From assembly GCA_963082975.1 (NCBI GenBank), contig OY720346.1:44121296-44185295 (forward strand): a stretch of 64,000 nt of DNA. Direction: 5' to 3'. Positions 26,461-37,741 of the stretch are shown piece after piece. How positions within the stretch are numbered: position 1 is the stretch's first letter; every line of letters starts with the position of its first letter. The translations under genes and the position numbers were made by a program. The notes under the pieces are model-generated. The model was not told the DNA's origin and ran no database searches. It saw only the letters and a program-made list of their open reading frames with translations. Source of the DNA: Labia minor (Eukaryota; Arthropoda; Insecta; Dermaptera; Spongiphoridae).

Positions 26461-27775
26461 ATCTATATAAATATATATATATATATATAAAGTATATATA
26501 CTAAAAAAGAAAAAAGAAAGAAAAAGAAAGAAATCATTATCATCATCATAGAAATAGAATATAGAAATATATAGAATCAAAACTGTTAATTTATTTATTA
26601 AATCATTTATTGATTCATTAAATAAAGAATTGAAACATCAAGCTATATAATATCCACAGGTTGTTAAATTAGAGCTAATTAATATTCTATTATACATATA
26701 ACATGATATTATTATATTTGACATAGATCATAGAATAACAAGAATTTTATTTTTTAAATTATTAATTTTTTTATTTAATTTTGAAATTATTTAGTTACAT
26801 ATTTATATAATTTTATTTTACATCCCACAAATTTTTATATATTTAATATTTTTTCTCTTAAGATTATTTATTTTATTTTTTTCTAAAACACATAAAGGCC
26901 CCAACAACTTTCCAAGCTCCATTTATCGTAATAAAAAATAAAATAAATAATTTAATAAATTTAGTATTTTATTTTTTTTATCATCAACATCCCTAATATA
27001 CCTACACGACCTTTACTTCATTACGTCAGTATAGTAAAATATTCTATTAGTTAACTGTTTGGAAATGAATTGGAAGTTTTTATTCTTTTTTGTAATGCTT
27101 TAATAAAGAAGAAGCTAATCAGAGAACAATTGGACCTTCTTGACATGAATGTATGTATGAATACAACTCAATCACTTCATCATTCACCTACGCCTTTTTT
27201 CCCCCTTCTCGCCATCCTACCACATCTAATTTTCTGCTACTTCAATCTACTCCCTCATTCTTTACCTCTCTCTCTCTCTTTCTTCTTATTTGCTTCTCTC
27301 CCCTACCTCCTCTCTTTCTCCTTACTACATCCTACTCTTGTCCACTCTCCATTATGCCTTTCTTATCTCTGTCAAGTATCGATAAGCCCCTTTAAAGCCA
27401 CACAAATTACAAATACAAGAAAAGATGCAATTTACAAAGGATATCTTATTATGTGTGTACAATAATAAAATATCCCATTGCAAGTTGGCATTTCTTATAC
27501 TAAATACTCTTACTATAAACAAACAAATAAATAAATGAGTAAGACAGACAGAAATATATATATATATATATATATATAAGGTGAAATGAAATATATAATT
27601 AGTATGTTAACTAACTAGTACTTAATTTAACCCCTCTGTCATCTCTTGTACTTTTCACACATCGCCCTCCCATTTTACCACCCACTCATCCCTTCAACAT
27701 CATCCCCTATTACCTTTTCTATCCCAAAGGGGTTTCATCCATTAACAACTTCCCTTTTACTTTACACTTTACCAT

Positions 27776-27813
<38 letters not shown>

Positions 27814-27976
27814 ACACATAGACACATACACACTCTGATAAAGCATACATATACACTTTCATTTTAAATTTACTTCACTTTAAATTTATATTTTTTATAG
27901 TACTAAATACTACATTTAAATATGATATTTATTAAATAATAGTTAAAAAATTAATTTCAAGTATATATCTTATCTT
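26461..27976. other. AT-rich spacer with CT-rich block
   Basis: It holds (TA)n near 26,470 and 27,560, and pyrimidine-rich sequence at 27,185-27,370 and 27,600-27,815 ending in a ~32-base (CT)n at 27,780-27,811. Long frames here are proline/serine/leucine-rich artefacts of the CT tracts. No gene is supported. Confidence 0.55.
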
Positions 27977-28308
27977 ATACTAGCAAAAATTGTATATATA
28001 TATTTGTATTTTTGAATTATTAAAGCTCTAAAGATTTTTTTCAAATTTACTCCATAAAGAAAAATCGATCTGTATTGGTTTCATATATTATGTTATATCT
28101 CAGGCCATACTTTTCTGTCTTTCAGTGCATTAATAAGTACATTTAATGGCTGTATGTTTTATGACTTTATTTTTAATTTATGTTCTTTTAAATTATTTGA
28201 AATTGTTTCATATATTTGGTGGTTTATTTATTTTAAATAATAATCTTAATCTTAAATATTCATAGTTTATAAGGAATAATCTTTTTAAAGTACCGAACCA
28301 GGTACTAT
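27977..28308. repeat. Dispersed repeat family R3, copy 2
   Basis: It matches the repeat at 14.93-15.46 kb from ACTAGCAAAAATTG to GAACCAGGTACT in the same orientation. It lacks the central ~170 bases that hold the CCGGGCAACGCCGG segment. It is non-coding. Confidence 0.6.
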
Positions 28309-28526
28309 ATGTTATATTATATAAGTTATATATATATATGTAAGCCTATAAAAGTTAAGTTAACTATAAGTGAAATTCATAATTAACATTTCTAATTAAT
28401 ATGTACACTCAACTTAATATTAATTTTTATATTTTTAATTGTGAGCATCGAGAAGGAAAGGAAGATGCATTTCTTAATACAAATTATATATGTAATGTTA
28501 TAATTATTTTTTTGGGGGTATATATA

Positions 28527-28730
28527 TATCGCACCCCTGCCAGAACAGTTACACAACTAAAAAAATCCAAATTTTGAAATGTCATATCTGTAACTCAAGA
28601 TTTTATCCGCAATGTGAAAGTTGTGTCATCTTTACTTTTAGGCTAGTAGACACTTTTAATTTTCTTTAATTCAATATTGTAGAAATTCAAGGTTTTTTAG
28701 TTGTATCACTGTTCTTGCCGGGGTGCGATA
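28527..28730. mobile_element. MITE with ~45-bp inverted repeats
   Basis: The left end TATCGCACCCCTGCCAGAAC and the reverse complement of the right end TATCGCACCCCGGCAAGAAC agree. The match continues through ACAACTAAAAAA-type sequence for about 45 bases. TATA lies on both sides, as expected for a TA-targeting Tc1/mariner-type MITE of about 200 bases. There is no coding capacity. Its right end is separated by only two bases from the mariner end at 28,733. Confidence 0.75.
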
Positions 28731-28732
28731 TA

Positions 28733-29680
28733 CAGGGTGCTTCAAAAAAATGTATACACACTTTGAACTTCCATAGAAAATTTATTTACCGTTCTACAAA
28801 GTTAAATTTCAGGAAAGTAGAAAGCTGAAAGTCCAATGTAAATGAAACATAAATAACAAATGTTAATACTGTTCAAATTGGTGACCTGCAGCATCAATAC
28901 AATTCTGAGTACGAGTCACCACTGATTCTGTACATCGTATCCAAACGTCCAATGAGATTTCTCTACACACTGCTTGAATCTCATTCCAAAGAATGTCTAG
29001 GTTACGTGGTTTACGTTTGTACACCTCATCTTTTACTGTGCCCCACAAGAAGAAATCCAGTGGTGTAAGGTCTGGAGAGCGTGCTGGAAATTCGATTGGC
29101 CCCCTGCGTGTAGGGCACAGTAAAAGATGAGGTGCATTATCCTGCAAAAAAGCCCAACTGTCGATTTCTCTATATTCTGACCGAATACGACGAATTCTTG
29201 CCAGCAAACACTTCATGACGCCTAAGTAAAACTCTCCAATGATTGTCTGGCCGGGTGGAACAAATTCTTTGTGGATAATTCCTTTTGAATCGTGAAAATC
29301 CGGTTCTGGGACGGCCTGATCTTTCGTCATCATCCAGCGTCTCTCTACCCGATTTGAATCGTCAGAACCAAGCGTAAACTTGCGTACGGGATATACAATC
29401 ATCATCATATGCATTTAGTAGCATTTGGTGCGTTTCAGTAAAAGTTTTACCAAGTTTAACACAAAAATCAATTGCAGCTCTTTGTTTGAAACTCATTTTC
29501 CAACCAATGTACAAAACACACTGACATTTGAAACGCAACAACTTTTGTTGTATGCATCCAAATGTCATGAAATTTATACCAGTTGTCAATGAGGGACTCA
29601 TCTACGGGTAAAATATTACAACAGATGGCATTAGTGGTACTATTTTAGTTCGGTTTCTTTTGAAATGGAGGGTGTATATA
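28733..29680 (-). pseudogene. Chimeric mariner-type transposase relic
   Basis: The minus strand encodes an N-terminal helix-turn-helix (RAAIDFCVKLGKTFTETH, then SRTQVYAWF). A central KGIIHKEFVPPGQTI block leads to WAFLQDNAP. The C-terminal PARSPDLTPLDFFLWG block comes from a different mariner lineage. The central part between the helix-turn-helix and KGIIHKEF is missing, and a frame change near 29,380 separates the N-terminus, so the copy is dead. The lower end (28,733) starts CAGGGTGCTTCAAAAAAATG, a mariner-type terminal sequence after TATA. The opposite end (about 29,660-29,680) has only a weak GGAGGGTGT match. Confidence 0.7.
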
Positions 29681-29699
29681 TATACTAGAGTATATTCTT

Positions 29700-30091
29700 A
29701 TTTTATTTGGATGTATGCTTCCGAAGAGGGTTGAAATTGATCTTTTCCGGTGATGATGATGATTATGATGATGGTAGGGGAGGTGTGAACCAACTCATCA
29801 ACCAATCCCTCCTCTTTCTCTCTCTCTCTCTCTTTCTCATCCACATACACAATATATGACTCTCACCCCGAATGCCAAAAGAGAGGGGAGGGTATTTCTC
29901 CGCCCTATAATGCTATCTATATAGTATGTATATTCATGTGTGTCTGTGTATGTGTGTTTGCATTTATGACATTTCGATATCAATTTGTGTGTGACATGGT
30001 ATCTATCCCCCTCTCCTCCATCCCTTTACATTTCGAAATCAAATCCCTTACATTTACCCTCCTTCTTTTCTATTATATGATATTCTTCTCT
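29700..30091. other. Low-complexity island
   Basis: (GAT)n near 29,755, (CT)n near 29,820, TG-rich sequence near 29,940 and C/T-rich runs. Frames are simple-sequence artefacts. No gene or known element is seen. Confidence 0.35.
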
Positions 30092-30667
30092 CACACGCGT
30101 TTCAATTCAATATAAGCAAGCCCTTTGCCCTCACTTTTTCTCTCTCATCACCCTCATACTACTTCCCATTCCCACCTCTCACTCTCTCTTATATACTCTC
30201 GTTTCAAAAATAAAATAAAAATAAAATTAATATAAGTATATATGTGTGAATTTTGGCGAAAATATCTATTTAGAGTGGAACCAATTGGCAAACAACAGAT
30301 GATAAGAGAGGGAAGAGAGGTCAATACGTAAAAATACCATTATTTATTTATTAGAAAAGGAGGCGGTCAGAATTGAATACAATTTAAGTTAATACTTTAA
30401 TCTATTAAAAGATAAGTTTAAATATTAAATATAAATTATTTTTGTCATATTAGATAATAATTATAAATCTGTTGATGAAAGAAGAAATGAGGGAGTACAT
30501 GTAATATGTTTTACTATCATGTGATAAAATTTAAATAATTAAAAAAATACAATAAACAATTTAATTAAAAATAAATTCCTAACATCTTTATGTAGAAATT
30601 AATATTTCTCTTAGTATAATTATAGATAATTTGTATTATTGGACTCTAATTTTATTTAAATAATTTT
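30092..30667 (+). repeat. Arm A of a ~0.5-kb inverted duplication
   Basis: The arm runs from CACACGCGTTTCAATTCAAT to GGACTCTAATTTTATTTAAAT. It is repeated in inverse orientation at 34,360-34,824. Shared landmarks in order include GGAGGCGGTCAGAATTGAA, TTGTCATATTAGATAA, TGTTTTACTATCAT and AATTTGTATTA. Arm A has about 130 extra bases near 30,190-30,325. The right end stops exactly where the mariner fragment begins. Confidence 0.75.
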
Positions 30668-30846
30668 CCATTTTCTTCTCAAATCTCGAAGTAGTTTGCT
30701 ATTAATGGATGCCAAACAAAAACTAAAAGACCCAGCTGGTTCAAATTTCAGGAGTCAGCTGATAGTTGCCAGCTGACAGGAGCAGTGTTGCCATTTCATT
30801 TAAGAGACGTGAAATTCAAAGTCACGTTCTAATTAACCTGCCCTCG
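30667..30846 (-). mobile_element. Mariner terminal fragment
   Basis: About 180 bases match the right part of the element at 12.43-12.91 kb, from TTTTCTTCTCAAAT through AACAAAAACTAAAAGAC and AGTCAGCTGATAGTTG to a mutated terminal repeat near 30,835. The other end and the coding part are absent. Confidence 0.65.
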
Positions 30847-31019
30847 TATATAACTGGCTAACTTTTCATTTATTTTTAATTTTATTTATTAATTTTTCAA
30901 GCATAATATATCTTTAAAGTTTCAAATGATTAAATAAAAAAATGATTTTTTTTTAATTCTATATATATTTTTATATATATATTATATGTGTATTGAATTA
31001 GTAATAGTATTTGAGAGTA

Positions 31020-31480
31020 TCATCTTGAGAAGGGTTAGGTTTTTTTTTGATATTAGAGCGAAGAAAGGAGGGGTTGGGCGGGGGACTCAGTAGAATATAG
31101 GATAAAGTAGAGATGAATGTGGCTGTCTCTCTTTCCTTTTGAGATTGTTAAAATAGAATAAAATCCTGTGAAGAGATACGAGTGAGAGGGAGTTATATGA
31201 ATGGTTTATGTTGGATGGGGTGGATGGGAGGGGAGAAGTAGAGAGAACGGCCGATCGGTTTCCAATTGCATATTATACTGCATTCATAGCGTTATGCCTT
31301 TGTATTGTCTGTCTGCCTGTACGTCAGTCATAGATGAAATGATATTTGAACTCTCTCTCTCTTGTTATCATTCATATAAAAAAAAAAGAAATCAGTTTAA
31401 AATGTATCCCCCTCCCTTCTCTCTCTCTTCCCCTTTTTTCATTTTCTCTCACTTTTCAATTATGAAAAGAAAAAATATAA
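31020..31480. other. G-rich then CT-rich island
   Basis: G-rich tracts near 31,065-31,085 and 31,205-31,250 are followed by CT-rich tracts at 31,345-31,455. The 95-codon frame across it is low complexity, with no domain that I recognise. It is not called a gene. Confidence 0.35.
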
Positions 31481-31744
31481 AGATATGAGAGATATCTGTA
31501 TTATATATTCTCAATTCTAATTCTAATGAATTCATAATTTATTTATTCATCCTCCTTCTTATCATCTACTAATAAACTGAAGAAAAATTTTTATATTATT
31601 ATTTCAAATCCAGTAGAATTATATATTTGCAGGGTAAAATAATTGCTAGTTATTTTCCTAATTAACATTGCCTCGAGTGTTCTTTGATAGGGATTTATTT
31701 TCTTTCTTAAATTTTTCATTTGATATTAATAATAATAAACCTTT

Positions 31745-31850
31745 AACTTTTGTGTACATCTTACCAAAAGACAGCGTCTATTAAGTCTGTTGCCGCCTAA
31801 GAGGGGTAAATGCGTTGTATGATCAGTAGAACGCATCCTATTAATCTTAA
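31745..31850 (-). mobile_element. SINE family S1, tail fragment
   Basis: The sequence runs from GTACATCTTACC to GTATGATCAGTAGAACGCATC. It aligns in order with the tail of the S1 copies at 32.53 and 61.19 kb, which have TGATCAGTAGAACGGGTCC at the same place. The tRNA-like head is absent. Confidence 0.45.
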
Positions 31851-31977
31851 TAATAATAATATTCTTGTATAAAATAATATATATGCCACATTTATTTTGT
31901 ACTGAATTTATATTTTCGTGTAAAATGACAGAAAATACATTTACTTTAATTCAAAAAAACAATAAAAGGTATAAATC

Positions 31978-32528
31978 TGGAGTGTCTCCACTCGTCTCTG
32001 TCACAAATTTGAATTGAATTAATTAACATATATTATGTTTAATTAATTATATAATAAATTAAAATTAATAAATAATATTTATTAAACCAGCACGTGTTTG
32101 GTTCATTGTTGATGGCACCTCGTCACGTGTTGGCGCTTGAGATTTGCAGTGTTAAAAAATTAATTCCGGTACTTTCAGCTGTTCAATCAAACTGAAATTT
32201 TATATATAGCAGTTTTATACAATTTTTAATTAGGTGAAAACTATCAAACATATATTTTTATTTTACGGTCAGTTTAGATGAAAAAAAATGAAAACGTGGT
32301 AGGTGACCCTCTTCCATTGCTCAAAAGTTGATAGAAAACTACGAATTTTGATTAATGCCCGTATACCAAATTTCATTATTCTAGCTCAAACCGTTTTTGC
32401 GTAATCTTGTCTACATACACACACACAGACAGACATTTTTTTCAACCTTACAAGTGAAAATGACTCAGGGACCTCAAAACGTATAAAAACATCAAAATCT
32501 CGACATCGAAAATGGCGAAATAGTAAAA
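31978..32528 (+). mobile_element. Hairpin-ended repeat, family H1, near-full copy
   Basis: It begins TGGAGTGTCTCCACTCG. It ends in GGCGAAATAGTAAAA, a mutated form of the terminal hairpin seen at 50.92 kb. Internally it shares CACGTGTTGGCGC, ATATATAGCAGTTTTATACAA, CTCAAAAGTTGATAGAAAAC and CAAATTTCATTATTCTAGC followed by (CA)n and ACAGACAGACA. It is non-coding. SINE S1 starts immediately at its right end. Confidence 0.7.
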
Positions 32529-32530
32529 AA

Positions 32531-32787
32531 CCTCTGACTCTTGTACGTCCTATAGAAGGACAACGCCTAACAAGTCGGTTATATTAATTAGGTGTCCTAT
32601 GATCAGTATAACGGATCATATCAACCTTTACCTTGATTTTCCTGATCGGAGGCACTACTACTTATCAAGTAGCTTCCCAATTTTGATCCCAGAGGCTGGG
32701 TTGATTCCCTCCCATAGTCCCCAGCTAAAGAAATTCCCTCGGCAGGTCCAGGACGTGAACACGGGGCCTCCTACCCTGTGGCGCTTC
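32531..32787 (-). mobile_element. SINE family S1, copy 2
   Basis: It runs from CCTCTGACTCTTGTACGTCC (tail, left) to CCCTGTGGCGC (tRNA-like head, right), about 257 bases. The frame through it is an accident of the SINE. Its left edge coincides with the end of the H1 repeat, so one element probably inserted at or near the end of the other. Confidence 0.7.
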
Positions 32788-32934
32788 ATTATATATATCT
32801 TCCAAGACTTAACAAAAAAATTTAAATTACAAAATATAATAATAATAATTCAATCAATGCATTCTGATTCTTGGATATAAAATTTTATATTTTTAGAAAT
32901 TTATTCTTTTTTTTGCTGTTTTTTTAACCCCAAT

Positions 32935-33450
32935 GTTCCTTCACGTGATCCAACCCCTCCTCCTTTTTTAATCTCTCTTTCTTCTTTTCTCTTGTCTCAA
33001 AGTTTATTCATTTAATGGTTCTAGAATGATAATGAAATCAATAAATAGATTTCGACCCTGAACTCCCTCCCCCTAACCCATTTGTGGATTAAGGATTAAA
33101 AGGGCGAATAGAGGTTGGGAGGGGATTCAATGAGAGGGTGGTAGGTAGATAGAGGTAGAGGGGGAGTGATGGTAAGGGTGAAGAAAGGGCACTCATTTCC
33201 CCCCCCCCCCTACTAACATTGCCAATGGATAGTTTTGATTTATGTATACCCAAAAGGGGAAATGCTTTTCATGGTTCATGCTTCATGGTTAATGGTTAAT
33301 GGTGGTAGTTGTTGTTAGTCTCCCTGCTTGCTTGCTTGCCTGCTTGTCTGCCTGCCTCCTCAGATAACAAACACACAGACACCAACACACACACAAATTC
33401 TATCTCTCTCTCATTCTCTCTCTCAAACACTCATATCCTCACACATACTC

Positions 33451-33482
<32 letters not shown>
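32935..33482. other. Low-complexity island
   Basis: C/T-rich then G/A-rich tracts, a C-run at 33,200-33,210, GGTTAATGGTTAATGG near 33,288, GCTTGCTTGCTTGCCTGCTTG near 33,328, CA-rich sequence and a terminal (TA)n at 33,456-33,484. The GCTTGCTTG tract recalls that in the 16.16-kb island. No gene is seen. Confidence 0.35.
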
Positions 33483-33490
<8 letters not shown>

Positions 33491-34359
33491 TGCGATTTCT
33501 TTTGATGTTTATTTAATTAAATCATTAATTACTTATAAATTGAATATTTATTAATTTTTGAATATTAAGTCATATCATTATTATATATAAAAAGTATACT
33601 AATTTAAATATTGCTAAAATAGAAGTATTATTATTTAATTAATTTTATTTATTTAATCCCACTGTATTCTCCAAGTGATATGAAATTATTTTTATTAAAA
33701 ATTTAAATTCATATTTTCTATAAATAGTGGATAGAGATGATTATTGTAGTTATTCGCTTTCTATCGAGTAACTACAAAACCTATAATTCACTATAAAAAT
33801 ATATTTCGTCGTCTGACAGTGAAGAATATACGTATATTGAAATAGTAAGACGTGAATTTTATCTCATGTCATTGAAAAAAAAATGAAATTTTCAAATGAA
33901 ACCGTGGAGTGGGAAGAATATCAGCTGCGCAGATACAGCAGACAGAACACAAGCCTCTGCACCACCCACTAAACACCTGTTTTATCTATATAATGAATTG
34001 GATGTATAAAAGTTATAAATTTCAAATTTGTTATTTAAAAATGGCCTCTAAAAAACTCACCCACCCACCACCCATAGTGAAGGGTTGATTCTCGTTCACT
34101 TACCTAATCCAAATTAATGTTTCTACAATAAAAAAATTAAAATTAATTTCTAAAAAGTTTTATTACTACCCTATAACTCAAATAGGATCGTTTCAGCTAA
34201 TTTTGTCTCTTTAAAATCACATCAATTTAGGACAGACAGAGAGCCATGAATAAAGCTTAAAACAATATATTCTTATTAAATAAAATATAAAGATGTATTA
34301 AAATCTTTGAAAAGATAAAAATTTACAAACTTTATATATAATAACTATAAAAATAAATT
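33483..34359. other. AT-rich spacer with a hairpin
   Basis: It contains GTAGTTATTCG / CGAGTAACTAC at 33,747-33,776, an 11-bp stem with one wobble pair and an 8-base loop. A GC-richer patch at 33,900-33,975 and a CCCACC-rich patch near 34,065 follow. No gene or RNA is recognised. Confidence 0.4.
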
Positions 34360-34824
34360 AAATTATTTAAATAAAATTAGAGTCCATTAATACAAATTAT
34401 CTAGTCATTTAAGTAAAAACCATATACCAAGAGAAATATTCATATCTAATTAAACGTGTTAGAAATGTATTATTATTTGTTCATTGTATTTTTTTTAAAT
34501 TATTTAATTTTAATATATGATAGTAAAACATATTACTTTTTTTCGATCACATATACTATTCTTCTTTCATCAAAAGATTTATAATTTTTATCTAATATGA
34601 CAAAAATAATTTATATTTTATATTTAAATTTATCTTTTAAAAGAATGAAGTTTTATTTGACTGCATTAAATTAAATTGTATTCAATTCTGACCGCCTCCT
34701 TTCCTAATAAATAAATAATGGATTTTTACGTATTGAGAGAGAAAGATGGGATTGGGAAGTATAAGGGTTATATGAGGGAGAAAAAGAGGCAATGGGCTTA
34801 CTTGTATTGAATTGAAACGCGTGT
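34360..34824 (-). repeat. Arm B of a ~0.5-kb inverted duplication
   Basis: This is the inverse-orientation partner of 30,092-30,667. On this strand the order is GGACTCTAATTTT at the left boundary, then the TTTACTATCATA, GGAGGCGGTCAGAATTG and CACGCGTTTCAATTC landmarks. A further ~70-base segment near 34,590-34,660 recurs in direct orientation at 34,834-34,902. Confidence 0.75.
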
Positions 34825-34889
34825 AATAATTATTATCTAATATAATAAAAATAATTTATATTTTAATTTTAAGCATATTTATTAATAGA

Positions 34890-35423
34890 ACGAAGTTTTA
34901 TTTATCTCTGTGGCTCTACGGAACTCGAAAGTTCTTGGCCGCAGCAACCACTCTTCTCCAAGTATCCTTATCCTTCAATCAACCCTCCAATCCCTACCCT
35001 CTCCCATCTCTCTCACGTCCCTTCCCACATTATCCACCCACCGCGTCTTTGGTTTTTCAAGCGGACGTTTCCCAATCGGTCTCCCCACCAATATCTTTTT
35101 CGCCATTCTTTCCTTGTTATGCAGACTCCGTCATTCCCCGGTGACCTCATCTTTGGTCCATAAATGCTGCGAAAAATCCTATTGTCAAATATTCTAAATA
35201 TACTCTCGTCTCCCAGAGTCATAGACCATGCCTCACATCCATACAATACAACCGGAAAAATAATTGTTTTAGATATTTTAATTTTAATCCCTTTTGTAAA
35301 TAATTTTGATGAGATAAGCCTCTTTACTGCATGATAACAAACGTTACCCGAGTGCAACCTCGATTTAAATTTTTCTATAATATTATTATCCTTCGTGATT
35401 AAAGGACCTAAATAGTTATGCAT
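34890..35423 (-). pseudogene. LINE reverse-transcriptase C-terminus and 3' end
   Basis: The minus strand encodes the C-terminal part of a non-LTR reverse transcriptase polyprotein. It has YLGPLITKDNN near its start, IIFPVVLYGCEAWSMT (the usual YG.E.W thumb-region motif) and a FDNRIFRSIYGP segment. It then changes frame and finishes with the WRRVVAAAKNF-type terminus at about 34,930. The 5' end is missing. It may belong to the same family as the ORF1/endonuclease piece at 57.3-58.07 kb, but the two parts do not overlap, so this is not shown. Confidence 0.7.
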
Positions 35424-36840
35424 TTCAAATTCTACGTTTTGTATGTTAAGACTTTGTGTGTTATAATGTTTTATTTGCTCACATTAACTATAATTTTATT
35501 TTTTTTTCTTTATGATTTCAACTTGGACGATATGCTTCCATCTCATGACATGTATTATTTTCAAATTCGGGAGAAAATTTATTAACTGTGTAGTTTTTAG
35601 AAAATTTAATGTAGATTGACTATCAAAGGTATTCGAAATAACTCCCTCCCCCAAATCTGAGTCTACCATATTCATATTGAGAAAGACTGTCCTTGATATT
35701 AAAGATATTCTCCCTAAGTTTAAAAATATTTCATAAAAGTTGGCAATATCAAGAAGACATGTAATAAATATAATCCATCTATTTTGATTTGTATATATAT
35801 GATTATAGTGAACTAAATAAAAATAAAAAAATGAAGATTTTTAAATATATTTTTGTATAACAAGTACTTTTAGATTAAAGAATCTATGTGATAATATATT
35901 ATAGATTGTTAGAAATATAATCATCATTTTCCTTAATACCTGGCTTGCATTTTATTATGTATATTATTTTAAATTATTTTATTAAAATGTATAACAACTT
36001 TTCAGGGATATTAAAAGGATTGATTTTAACATTTTAACATTTTACATTTTGCCTATCAAACAGGGGCTTAAAAAAATTAATTTAATGGATAGGAATTTTT
36101 TTAGAATAAATATATTTATATGAAAAATAAAGTTTCATTTTTTTAAATAAAAATTAAAAGAAATATAATTTTATAAACTAAAATGAAATCTAATCTAGAT
36201 GGTTTTAACATTATTTCTAAAATTAATTTTCTTTATGTCTATATTGCAAAAAATTTCAAATTCAAATTAAGAATGTAAGTAAAATGAGATTCTATATTCG
36301 AGGATTTCATGATGGAAGATATGAAATCTTCTCAAGATATTAAAGAGATGTATTGGTTACTGGTGGATCAATTCCATTAATTGTTGAGCAATATGTAACA
36401 CCTCCAGTCTTATTTTGTTCTTCTCTTAAAAAGGAGTAGTACTTAGGAGGACAAGGCAACATAACAGGGGTTGATTGTATTTCCTTTATGAATGTATTAT
36501 TTATTACTTTTATTTAAATTTAATAACTCTAAATAACAATACACTAAGAAAGTGTGTTAAAAAAACTGTTTTCTCGATATTTTAATTATTAAAAAAATAT
36601 ATATTAAAAAATCATAAATTATTATAAATATTTTTTATTTTAATGGATATATAAGTGAGATCCTTTTTATTAATTTCTAATATTTCTAATAATTAATTAA
36701 TTTTATTGTAATAATTCACAATCGATTGATTAAATAATAAATAAAAAATAATTAAATTTAATTGTTTATATTTTAATTATTTTATTAATTATATAATAAT
36801 AAAGAAGATACATGTTTATAATTAAATATATATTAAAATA
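35424..36840. other. AT-rich gene-free DNA
   Basis: Nothing recognisable is seen. A slightly less AT-rich patch near 36,300-36,480 has no persuasive frame. Confidence 0.6.
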
Positions 36841-37077
36841 CAGGTTGTCCTCGACTTACAAACATTTTATTTCATAGAGTATAAAAATAGTTGAAAAAAA
36901 ATAATCTTATCCTAATTTTTCCTTATATATTGTACTACACATAATGTGCCTAGATTAAAAAACTATTCAATTAAGATTAATTTATAATTATATTTTTAAA
37001 TACAGTCTCATTTATTTTCATTTGTGAATTTTGCCCGACTTACGACAAAAACAACATCCTAAGTCGAGAATTACCTG
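36841..37077. mobile_element. MITE with TA duplication
   Basis: The left end CAGGTTGTCCTCGACTTAC and the right end (reverse complement) CAGGTAATTCTCGACTTAG match, with TA on both sides (36,839-36,840 and 37,078-37,079). A second inner match is GTTGTTTTTGTCGTAAGTCG on the right arm. At 237 bases it has no coding capacity. A TA target and CAGG-type ends fit a Tc1/mariner-derived MITE. Confidence 0.75.
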
Positions 37078-37696
37078 TAATATGAATCTATATATCTAAT
37101 AGTTAAATCATTCTGTCATTTATTGTAAAAATATTTCAATTTTTTTTTCTCTTTTTTTACAATACTTACATCTTTTATAATCGTAAATCCAGTCTTTTAT
37201 TTATTTTAAAATATTCTATAATTAATTATAATATAATCTTTATATTATCTATTTCATCTAATAATTATGAGAAAGAGAGAATTATTTTATATATTATTAT
37301 TTTTACATTTACTAAACATTTAATTTTGGATAGTAAATTGTATTTTTTTTTTAGAAAGTTTTTTGTCTTTATCTATTTAATTTTAAAGTAAGCCAATGCT
37401 ATTCATTTTTTAGTTTAATTTATTTTTTTAAATTTTATTACAATTAATTTTATTTAAATCTTTCAGATATTAGATTTTAGGTTTAATTTCTAAATCACAA
37501 ACAGCAAAACATTTGAATCTCTTTTAAATACTTTTGCATCACATCTCTATAATTATTCTTTTATTTTTAATATTATAAGTATTAATAATAACTTAATTTT
37601 ATATAATTAATGTTAATTTTTAAAGCCATTAAACATTAATTATTTATTATTTACATTTAACTATTAATTATAAATTAATATGTACATATAGATAGA

Positions 37697-37741
37697 AAAT
37701 ATCTGAGAATATGTAATTTTATTACATATTCTCAGATATTT
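37697..37741. repeat. Perfect 21-bp inverted repeat with 3-base loop
   Basis: AAATATCTGAGAATATGTAAT, a TTT loop and the exact reverse complement. All 21 pairs match. No element boundary was recognised around it. Confidence 0.9.

Noticed and set aside
27070-27867. Leucine/serine/proline-rich frames up to 131 codons
   Set aside because: They follow CT-rich low-complexity DNA and (CT)n; two overlapping frames are equally open, as expected for simple sequence.
32599-32880. A 93-codon plus-strand frame
   Set aside because: It lies across an inverse SINE S1 copy and is accidental.
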